From: Syntrophomonas sp. UBA4922
GTDB lineage: Bacteria > Bacillota > Syntrophomonadia > Syntrophomonadales > Syntrophomonadaceae
Direction: 5' to 3'
DNA: 56,797 nt
Assembly: GCA_002398825.1 (NCBI GenBank)
Contig: DHBS01000032.1
Span: 108,512-165,308, forward strand
Part shown: in pieces, positions 1-6,886 of the stretch
Numbering within the stretch: position 1 is the stretch's first letter
Layout of the letters: every line of letters starts with the position of its first letter
Translations under genes and position numbers: made by a program
Notes under the pieces: generated by a model
Databases searched by the model: none
What the model saw: only the letters and a program-made list of their open reading frames with translations
What the model was told of the DNA's origin: nothing

Positions 1-274
1 CCAACCTATCAGTATCTTTCCGCATTTTTCATCCTGGCCCTGCAGCTTTTCCCGGCCATCCCGAAGAACAATTATTTACCGCCTTGCAGCAATACTCCAT
101 GAATGAGGAAATATTAAGCGGCATAACTATTCTATAAAAGCTGACCATCCAGCCTGCTGCTGCCGGATCTGGGCATAAGCCGGCCAACTTCGGACCGGAT
201 CCGTTTTGGCAGCACTTATCGCCGCACATCGTGGTTGCGGAACCGGTTTATTTACTTTAAAGGAGCTGAGCGCT
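1..274. other. No gene recognised at the left edge
   Basis: No convincing coding region, RNA or repeat is seen here. A 66-codon open frame on the minus strand lacks a ribosome site and resembles no family. The stretch probably holds the promoter region of the following membrane protein gene. Confidence 0.4.
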
Positions 275-895
275 ATTAAAAGGTTATCCTGGGTGATTCT
301 GTTCTGGGGCTCTGTTTGGGGCCTGACCGAGGCTACACTGGGCTATTTGATACATCTTGCGGCCCTGCCTATTCCAGGCCTGCCCGGTTTGCTGATGTTC
401 CCGGTAGCTTTCTTTTTCATGAAAAAGGCTTACGATGCCGGCGGGAAGATGTGGGCTGTTTTCTATGCCGCCGCAGTAGCGGCTGCGATTAAACTCACCG
501 ACCTGTTCCTGCCCGGACTTACGCCCATATTCGTTGTCAATCCGGCGGTGGCTATTATCCTGGAAGGCTTGGCGGTCGGGCTGATAATGCATTACCGCAG
601 TGTGCCCGAAAAAAAGCTGAGCTATCTGGAGGTGCTGGCGATGCCTCTGTTATGGCGCGCGGTTTTCCTGTGCGATCAGTATATAATCTCACAGTTGGGA
701 CTGCCGGCGGGGCTGGTCACCAACGGCCCGGCCGTGGCCTTGAAATTCCTGCTGTGGGAGAGTTTGATCAACAGCCTGTTAATCTATGCTTTTCTTTCCA
801 AGCCCTTTGCCATCAGAGTTAAATTTGTGGAGATCAAGCCGGCCTATGCCTGCCTGGCCTTGTTGATAGCACTGGGTGTGCAGAGACTGGTATAA
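275..895 (+). CDS. Polytopic membrane protein of unknown function
   Basis: I do not recognise the family. About 206 residues are largely hydrophobic, with five or six likely membrane helices and no signal-peptide cleavage site. The open frame reaches back to a TTG at 206 without a ribosome site. A strong AAAGGAG at 259-265 lies inside the frame and stands nine bases before an ATT codon at 275, so I place the start there. ATT is a rare initiator (known from infC), so the start is uncertain. The gene lies 15 bases upstream of a P-loop NTPase gene and probably shares its transcript. A small transporter or substrate-binding membrane subunit would fit, but nothing in the sequence names a substrate. 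Confidence 0.6.
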   Translation: MKRLSWVILFWGSVWGLTEATLGYLIHLAALPIPGLPGLLMFPVAFFFMKKAYDAGGKMWAVFYAAAVAAAIKLTDLFLPGLTPIFVVNPAVAIILEGLAVGLIMHYRSVPEKKLSYLEVLAMPLLWRAVFLCDQYIISQLGLPAGLVTNGPAVALKFLLWESLINSLLIYAFLSKPFAIRVKFVEIKPAYACLALLIALGVQRLV

Positions 896-910
896 CACCG
901 GGGCATCCGT

Positions 911-1429
911 ATGGTATTTATCATTTGCGGACCCATTAATTCAGGAAAGAGCACCCGCATGGCAGCCTATTATCATGATTGCCACCGCCGCAAGGCTGAC
1001 GGCCTGATCAGCCGCAAGCTTTACAAGGGATCCACATTTGTGGGCTATGAGCTGACCAGGCTTTCCAACGGAGAAAAACGCCTCTTGGCTTTATTGAATG
1101 ATTATTATCGGGACCAATTTGAGGAGTGCTTCAGCTTTGGACCCTATGTGTTTTCCGGAGCCGCTTTTGAATTCGGAGAAAAAGTTCTCGAAGAAATGCT
1201 TGATGATGACAACCTCAAATATATCTTCCTGGATGAGATCGGACCTATAGAACTTGAAGGCCGTGGATTCTGGCGGGTTTTCCAGCGTTTGTTGAATTCG
1301 GATAAACATCTTTTCATCGGGGTTCGCGATCAATGCCTGGCGCCGGTTTTAAGCGGTTTAAACCAGGCCTGCTGCATCGTCACTGACGCTGGGGAGGACG
1401 ACTTTCACCACTCCGCCCCCCCGGTCTGA
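911..1429 (+). CDS. Small P-loop NTPase (THEP1/NTPase_1-like)
   Basis: 172 residues begin almost directly with a Walker A motif, GPINSGKST, and have a Walker B-like IFLDEIGPIEL about 95 residues later. This layout matches the nucleoside-triphosphatase THEP1 group, which hydrolyses NTPs in vitro and has no settled cellular role. It is likely cotranscribed with the membrane protein 15 bases upstream. Its ribosome site is weak (a GGGG stretch). The last 24 codons overlap the 3' end of the convergent histidine kinase gene by 72 bases, which is unusually long. The C-terminal tail after about residue 150 may therefore be a read-through extension. Confidence 0.65.
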   Translation: MVFIICGPINSGKSTRMAAYYHDCHRRKADGLISRKLYKGSTFVGYELTRLSNGEKRLLALLNDYYRDQFEECFSFGPYVFSGAAFEFGEKVLEEMLDDDNLKYIFLDEIGPIELEGRGFWRVFQRLLNSDKHLFIGVRDQCLAPVLSGLNQACCIVTDAGEDDFHHSAPPV

Positions 1430-2767
1430 GTCATTTTCCAGCCTGATTTCACCCCCGTGCTCGTCAACGATTTTGCGGGCAATGGCCAGGCCCAGGCCTG
1501 AGCCTTCCGCCCGGGTGTAGAAGTATTCGAAAGCGTGGGTGAGGTCTTCGGCACTGAAACCGCTGCCATCGTCCTGTACCCTGACCAGGACCTGTTCTCC
1601 CGCTGAGGTTATATAGGAGCTTATGGCAACCGACTGCTGGGCGTGGCGAACCGCGTTGGAGAGCAGGTTAATGAACAGGCTCTGCAGGCGATCCCAATCC
1701 CCTACTACAATGGCATCTTCCGGTATATCCGCAGTGATCAGGACCTTGCGGTCCAGAGCGTAGCCTCCCACTGAATCCAGGGCGTTTTCCACTATGTAAG
1801 CGAGGCAATGGGGCAGGAAATAGTTGCGGTGCGGTTGTTCCAGAATAGTGATGTCGATCATATTTTCAACGATGTCCCGCAGCCGCAGGCTCTCTTTATG
1901 AATGATATCCATGGCATTTTCCAGAGCCGGGCCTTCAAAAATACCGTCTCTTATCCCCTCGGCATAGCCGTTGATGTTCATTAAAGGAGTCTTCATCTCA
2001 TGAGAGGCATTTTGAAAAAAGTGGCGCATGCTCTCATCATAGCTTTTCAGCCGTTCTGCCATCTGATTAAAGGCAACCGCCAGATTGGACAGCTCGTCAC
2101 TGGATCTGGTCTCCAGCTTTATGTCAAACTGCCGGTTACCCATGGCCTCAGCGTAAAGTTCCAGGTTTTTTAAAGGCCTTGCGATATAGCCGATCAGAAA
2201 ATAGGCGATCACCAGGGCGCTGACCAAGGCGATGAATAGGTTGCCGAACACCAGGTAAAGCGTGTTCAGATACATGTTGCGCAGGCTCTGCAGGGCCACA
2301 AAAGTTATCACCGTGCCGTTGATTTCAGGATTGATCCCGATGGGGGTCTCGACTGACAGGTATTGTTCGGTACGGTAAATATTGGCACTGGTCTTATCAA
2401 CGGTTTCCCGGTCGCGCAAAGGATGGGGCAGGTCCGATAACTGCTGTCCAACCTGAAAATCCTCGGGGTGGCTGCTGAAGGTGATCCTGTTGTCAGGGCC
2501 GACCAGCATGTAATTGCTTTCTACGGAACGGCCTAAAAGGAGTATGGTTGTAGGAAGATCGGCCTCATGGGAAAGCGCCCCGGATTGCCGGCTTTCAACG
2601 ATAAAGGCGATCTCCCAGGCCTGTCTTTCCAAGCCTATCTGGGCCCGGTTTTCCAATACTCCGAAAAGGATCGGATAAAATGCCATAGTGGTCATGGTAA
2701 AAGTTATTAAAACCACCAATAGATAACTGATTACAATCCTACTCGAAATGCTTTTTAATCTGCCCAT
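1358..2767 (-). CDS. Membrane sensor histidine kinase
   Basis: 469 residues form a classical sensor kinase. TM1 is at about residues 11-33, an extracytoplasmic sensing region at 34-165 and TM2 at about 168-192. A HAMP linker follows, then a dimerisation domain with phospho-acceptor His256 in the ASHEMKTPL motif, and a HATPase domain with DDGSGF and GSGLGLAI. It should phosphorylate the response regulator encoded just upstream, whose stop codon it overlaps by 29 bases, so the two are translationally coupled. The stimulus cannot be read from the sequence. The 3' end overlaps the convergent NTPase gene. Confidence 0.9.
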   Translation of the reverse strand: MGRLKSISSRIVISYLLVVLITFTMTTMAFYPILFGVLENRAQIGLERQAWEIAFIVESRQSGALSHEADLPTTILLLGRSVESNYMLVGPDNRITFSSHPEDFQVGQQLSDLPHPLRDRETVDKTSANIYRTEQYLSVETPIGINPEINGTVITFVALQSLRNMYLNTLYLVFGNLFIALVSALVIAYFLIGYIARPLKNLELYAEAMGNRQFDIKLETRSSDELSNLAVAFNQMAERLKSYDESMRHFFQNASHEMKTPLMNINGYAEGIRDGIFEGPALENAMDIIHKESLRLRDIVENMIDITILEQPHRNYFLPHCLAYIVENALDSVGGYALDRKVLITADIPEDAIVVGDWDRLQSLFINLLSNAVRHAQQSVAISSYITSAGEQVLVRVQDDGSGFSAEDLTHAFEYFYTRAEGSGLGLAIARKIVDEHGGEIRLENDSDRGGGVVKVVLPSVSDDAAGLV

Positions 2768-3434
2768 CTAATCTATACCCGTAACCCCAAATGGTTTTGA
2801 TAGTAGTATCGGAACCGCTGGCCCTCAATTTCTTGCGCAGCCGTTTGACCGTATCATCTACCGCCCGTTCACTGCCCATATAGTCATAGCCCCACACCCG
2901 GTTCAGCAGTTCCTGACGGTTAAAGGTGCGCTGGGGATGCTGCATTAATAAGGCTATCAAATCGAACTCCCTGGTAGTAACCTTCAGGGTTTTACCGTTC
3001 ACCAGTATCAGCCGGTCCACGGGGAACAGCTTCATATTACCGCACTCACTGCAGCCGGATGGCTGCTGGTGAGGCAGGGTGCGGCGCAAGACGGAACGCA
3101 CCCGGGCCATCAGTTCGCGCGGGCTGAATGGCTTGGGGAGATAGTCGTCGCCGCCGATCTCCAGGCCGATAATGCGGTCCAGAGCCTGCCGGCGAGCCGA
3201 AATAAAGATAACCGGGGCTCTGCTGTGCTGGCGAATCTCCTTGCAGAACTCCAGACCGTCCTGGCCGGGCAGCATGATATCCAGGATGAACATGTCAGGA
3301 TAGCCTGAATCCAATCGCTTGCGCAGCTCTTCTATGCTGTTGAAGGACTCCACCTGATAGCCTTCGTTTTGCAGGTATTTGCTGATGAGCAGGCGGATAT
3401 TCTCTTCATCATCAACTATAAATATAGTTTGCAT
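2739..3434 (-). CDS. OmpR/PhoB-family response regulator
   Basis: 231 residues comprise an N-terminal receiver domain (acidic pocket at residues 8-10, phospho-acceptor Asp52 in FILDIMLPG) and a C-terminal winged-helix DNA-binding domain (about 130-231). The frame opens 14 codons further upstream, but GGGAGCG before the ATG at 3434 and the usual receiver start decide this start. It is followed, with overlap, by its cognate histidine kinase. Its targets are unknown. It is transcribed away from the riboswitch-controlled aminomutase gene across about 500 bases. Confidence 0.9.
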   Translation of the reverse strand: MQTIFIVDDEENIRLLISKYLQNEGYQVESFNSIEELRKRLDSGYPDMFILDIMLPGQDGLEFCKEIRQHSRAPVIFISARRQALDRIIGLEIGGDDYLPKPFSPRELMARVRSVLRRTLPHQQPSGCSECGNMKLFPVDRLILVNGKTLKVTTREFDLIALLMQHPQRTFNRQELLNRVWGYDYMGSERAVDDTVKRLRKKLRASGSDTTIKTIWGYGYRLDGQIKKHFE

Positions 3435-3702
3435 GGTACGCTCCCTAAAAAACCGACGGTTGATGTAGCAAGCCATTTATTAAAGCATATCCTATTAATG
3501 TGGCAAAAATATATTAAGCATGTCGATTTCTGCAGAAATGAGCAGCAGATGATTTATATAACCGCTGCCGGAATTTTGCCACATTTTAAGTTTAATATAT
3601 AGTATATAATATATATATACATCGTTGGGACATGGCGAAACAAATGCCCTAGGGTTAGGGCTGAGGGAGGAATCAAGTCTATAGGCGCAAACAAATGAGC
3701 AA

Positions 3703-3826
3703 AAGCCTGCGCTGAATTTCCTGGAACAGGAGAACGGGGGAACCATCATTTGGGGTGAATCCGTCATCGGTAGGGGACCCTTTCCCCGAACCCGACAGCT
3801 AACCTCGTAAGCGCTGAAAGGGAACC
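3703..3826 (+). promoter_or_regulatory. c-di-AMP riboswitch (ydaO/yuaA type) aptamer
   Basis: The conserved ydaO-family blocks are present in order: GCGCTGAA, CGGGGGAACCA, TTGGGGTGAATCC, GGTAGGGGACC, CCCGAACCCGACAGCTAAC, CTCGTAAGCGCTGAA. The two pseudo-repeat halves of the aptamer are recognisable. Known members bind c-di-AMP and usually switch expression off at high ligand. A terminator follows at 3848-3875, and the glutamate 2,3-aminomutase gene starts about 110 bases downstream. Boundaries are approximate. Confidence 0.9.
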
Positions 3827-3847
3827 CGAGGTTAATACTCTTCTTCT

Positions 3848-3875
3848 GACCAAAGGCCTTCCTTTGGTCGTTTTA
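3848..3875 (+). terminator. Intrinsic terminator, expression platform of the c-di-AMP riboswitch
   Basis: A nine-base-pair stem (GACCAAAGG / CCTTTGGTC) with a four-base loop is followed by G and TTTT. It stands between the aptamer and the coding region, as expected for transcriptional attenuation. Confidence 0.8.
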
Positions 3876-3936
3876 AGTCTCGGCCCTTTTCTAATGTGAC
3901 CATTCCTGCCAAAACCCTGAAGAAAGGAGTGCCAGC

Positions 3937-5178
3937 ATGAGAGAAACAGGGGATATCAACAACCGTCATCAGTCCTTATTAAGAAGCCGCCAACTAAGTG
4001 ACGATGCCCAGCCTTACCAGCAATTTCTAAGTCAATTACCAGATGAAAAAACCATACAAGCCGGGATTGCCAGGCGCAGATTACAGATCCAGGCTGTGAT
4101 CGGAGGAACTGATCAGGATTGGTCTAATTGGAAATGGCAGCTCAAGCACCGTATCCGGGACAGCAGGATACTGGGACAAATTCTGGGCCTGACCCAACTG
4201 GAGATGAGGAGAATCGACCGGGTCAGCCAGGTCTACCGCTGGGCCATTTCTCCTTACTACCTCAGCCTGGTGGACGAAGATTATGAAAACAGCCCGATTT
4301 ATCGCCAGGCCGTTCCCGATCTCCGCGAACTCCTGCCCGGGGGCAGCCTGGATCCCATGAATGAAGCCTTGACTTCACCAGCGCCATGCGTTACCCGCAG
4401 ATACCCCGACCGGCTGATCATCAATGTCACCAACCAGTGTGCCATGTACTGCCGTCATTGCCAGAGAAGGCGCAATATCGGGGAACATGATCTGCATGCC
4501 TGCAGGGAAGACATCGCCAGAGCGGTTGAATATGTGGCCCAAAACAGAGAGGTCAGAGATGTGCTTATTACCGGCGGGGATGCCCTCTTGCTGAGCGACC
4601 GCATGCTTGATATGCTGTTGAACAAACTCTATCATCTGCCTCATGTGGAAATCATCCGTATCGGAACCAGAACTCCGGTTACTCTGCCGCAGCGCATTAC
4701 TCCGGAACTCTGTGATATTATCCGTAAGTATCCGCCTATTTATATTAATACTCAGTTCAATCACCCTCTGGAAATCACCCCGGAATCCAAACAGGCCTGC
4801 GACCGATTGGCCGAGGCCGGGGCTATTCTGGGCAACCAGGCCGTACTGTTGCGCGGCATCAATGACAGACCCTATATTATGCGCAGGCTAAACCATAAAT
4901 TGCTTAAGATCCGGGTTAGACCTTATTACATCTTCCATGCCAAAGACGTCAAGGGCACCAGGCATTTTCAGACCACCATCCAGGAGGGCATGGACATCAT
5001 TGCCTCACTGCGCGGGCATACCTCCGGTATGGCGGTGCCTACCTATATAGTCAACGCCCCGGGCGGCCTGGGCAAAATCCCGCTTATGCCCAACCACATC
5101 ATGCATATGGACGCTGACAAAGCGGTATTGATGACCTGGGAAGGCAATATCGTAGAGATCTCCAACAAAAAAGCCTGA
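3937..5178 (+). CDS. eam: Glutamate 2,3-aminomutase (KamA-family radical SAM/PLP enzyme)
   Basis: 413 residues match the lysine 2,3-aminomutase superfamily. The radical SAM cysteines are Cys168, Cys172 and Cys175 (CAMYCRHC), and the PLP lysine is Lys380 in APGGLGK. Lysine aminomutase holds its substrate amino group with two aspartates 37 residues apart (Asp293, Asp330). Here the aligned positions are Lys336 and Asn373, also 37 apart. These are the replacements reported for clostridial glutamate 2,3-aminomutase (Lys332, Asn369). The likely reaction is L-glutamate to beta-glutamate, a compatible solute. The gene is led by a c-di-AMP riboswitch, which fits osmotic control. The ribosome site is AAAGGAGTG. 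A lysine-specific enzyme is less likely given the two residues. Confidence 0.85.
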   Translation: MRETGDINNRHQSLLRSRQLSDDAQPYQQFLSQLPDEKTIQAGIARRRLQIQAVIGGTDQDWSNWKWQLKHRIRDSRILGQILGLTQLEMRRIDRVSQVYRWAISPYYLSLVDEDYENSPIYRQAVPDLRELLPGGSLDPMNEALTSPAPCVTRRYPDRLIINVTNQCAMYCRHCQRRRNIGEHDLHACREDIARAVEYVAQNREVRDVLITGGDALLLSDRMLDMLLNKLYHLPHVEIIRIGTRTPVTLPQRITPELCDIIRKYPPIYINTQFNHPLEITPESKQACDRLAEAGAILGNQAVLLRGINDRPYIMRRLNHKLLKIRVRPYYIFHAKDVKGTRHFQTTIQEGMDIIASLRGHTSGMAVPTYIVNAPGGLGKIPLMPNHIMHMDADKAVLMTWEGNIVEISNKKA

Positions 5179-5198
5179 AACAGCTGATTAATAAGCTG

Positions 5199-5232
5199 AA
5201 AACGGCCTGCGCAGCTTAGCGCAGGCCGTTTC
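5199..5232 (+). terminator. Strong hairpin after the aminomutase gene
   Basis: A 12-base-pair GC-rich stem (AACGGCCTGCGC / GCGCAGGCCGTT) with a six-base loop lies 20 bases after the stop codon. The T run is short (TTT), so termination is probable but could be weak. Confidence 0.7.
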
Positions 5233-5409
5233 CCTGCTCTAACTGCGGCATTATGAGGGTTTGGTATTGTGAGGCAGACCCTGCCGGTCATTTTGCCCGG
5301 GCCGTTACCGCGTCTGCCTTTTGGGGGTTTTAAAATCCAGGAGATAAGTCATAATAAAGGATAAATGGAAATGTCATTCCAGTCTATATTGATACAGGGG
5401 GTTAATGCC

Positions 5410-6804
5410 ATGGAGAAAGTGATCATCAGACAGCTGATGCGGGAGACCGAGAGGCTGGCCGGTCAGGAAGTGGAGGTCAGCGGATGGGTGCGCAGCAACC
5501 GCAGTCAAAAGAACTTTGGCTTTATCGCCCTGCATGACGGCACCCATTTCAATACCGTTCAGGTGGTTTACGAAAAGGACGCTTCGGCCAATTTTGATGC
5601 CGTGGCCCGAATTCGGGCCGGCTGCGCGGTTACCGCCCGTGGAATCATGGTGTTGACTCCACAGGCCAAACAGCCTTTCGAAATAAAGGCCCATGAAGTG
5701 GTTCTGGAAGGCGATGCCCCCGAGGACTATCCCATACAGCCCAAACGCCACACCCGGGAGTTCCTGCGCGAGATGGCTCACCTGCGACCCCGTACCAACC
5801 TGTTTGCGGCGGTTTTCCGTATCCGCTCCCTGGCCGCATATGCCATTCACGAGTTTTTCCAGAAACGCGGTTTTGTCTACGTACACACCCCCATCATAAC
5901 CGCCAGTGATGCTGAAGGCGCCGGAGAGATGTTCAGGGTAAGCACACTGCCGGCTTCAAAACCGCCGCTCACTGAATCCGGGGAGGTGGATTTCAGTCAG
6001 GATTTCTTCGCCCGCAAAACCAGCCTCACCGTCAGCGGGCAGTTAGAAGCCGAGGCTTTCGCCCTGGCCTTTCACGATGTTTATACTTTCGGCCCCACCT
6101 TCCGGGCTGAGAACTCCAACACCGCCAGACATGCCGCTGAGTTCTGGATGATCGAGCCGGAGATGGCCTTCGCCGATCTGAGCGATGATATGCGCCTGGC
6201 TGAAGCCATGGTGAAATATGTCATCGGCTTCATACTGGAGAATGCTCCTGACGAGATGCAGTTCTGCTATCAATTCGTTGATAAGGAGCTGGAGGAGCGG
6301 CTTTTGGGACTATTAAACCAGCAGTTCGCCCGGGTAAGTTACACTGAAGCGGTAAATCTTTTGACCAAAGCGGGGCAGAAATTTGACTATCCGGTGGCCT
6401 GGGGACATGACCTGCAGACCGAGCACGAGCGCTATCTGACCGAAAAGGTGTTTAACAAACCGGTATTTGTAACCGGCTACCCCAAAGATATCAAGGCCTT
6501 CTATATGCGCCAAAATGATGACGGCAAGACCGTGGCGGCTATGGATCTTCTGGTCCCCGGGGTGGGGGAATTGATCGGCGGCAGCCAGAGGGAAGAGCGC
6601 GAAGACTTTTTGGCCCGGCGCATGGAAGAGCTTAACATGGATCCCCGGGAACTGTGGTGGTACCTGGATCTGCGCAAATACGGCGGGGTCAAACACGCCG
6701 GCTTCGGCCTGGGCTTCGAACGGCTCATCATGTACCTCACCGGGGTCGCCAACATCCGCGATGTCATTCCTTTCCCCCGCACCGTCCGCTCCTGCGAATT
6801 CTAA
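5410..6804 (+). CDS. asnS: Asparaginyl-tRNA synthetase
   Basis: 464 residues, the usual length. An N-terminal OB-fold anticodon-binding domain (about residues 1-115) is followed by a class II catalytic core. The core has TFRAENSNTARHAAEFWMIE (motif 2 region) and GFGLGFERLIMYLTG (motif 3). The enzyme charges tRNA-Asn with asparagine in the cytoplasm. The frame opens 15 codons earlier, but AGGGGG before the ATG at 5410 and the family N-terminus favour this start. No T-box leader is visible upstream. It ends convergently with the AAA/SLOG gene across a cruciform element. Confidence 0.95.
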   Translation: MEKVIIRQLMRETERLAGQEVEVSGWVRSNRSQKNFGFIALHDGTHFNTVQVVYEKDASANFDAVARIRAGCAVTARGIMVLTPQAKQPFEIKAHEVVLEGDAPEDYPIQPKRHTREFLREMAHLRPRTNLFAAVFRIRSLAAYAIHEFFQKRGFVYVHTPIITASDAEGAGEMFRVSTLPASKPPLTESGEVDFSQDFFARKTSLTVSGQLEAEAFALAFHDVYTFGPTFRAENSNTARHAAEFWMIEPEMAFADLSDDMRLAEAMVKYVIGFILENAPDEMQFCYQFVDKELEERLLGLLNQQFARVSYTEAVNLLTKAGQKFDYPVAWGHDLQTEHERYLTEKVFNKPVFVTGYPKDIKAFYMRQNDDGKTVAAMDLLVPGVGELIGGSQREEREDFLARRMEELNMDPRELWWYLDLRKYGGVKHAGFGLGFERLIMYLTGVANIRDVIPFPRTVRSCEF

Positions 6805-6815
6805 GCAAAATGTCA

Positions 6816-6875
6816 CGGGGACGGGGTTTTTCTAGGTTAAAAATGGGAACGGACCCATTGTCAACCCCGTCTCCG
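6816..6875. repeat. REP-like nested inverted repeat between convergent genes
   Basis: Outer arms of 13 bases (CGGGGACGGGGTT and AACCCCGTCTCCG, one mismatch) enclose an inner hairpin ATGGG / CCCAT. Together they can form a long cruciform. The element lies in the gap between convergent asnS and the AAA/SLOG gene and may act as a bidirectional terminator or be a small REP/MITE-type element. Confidence 0.6.
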
Positions 6876-6886
6876 CGGTATAGTCT

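Noticed and set aside
5178..5410. T-box leader before asnS
   Set aside because: No T-box sequence or specifier stem is seen. Only the hairpin ending the upstream gene is present.
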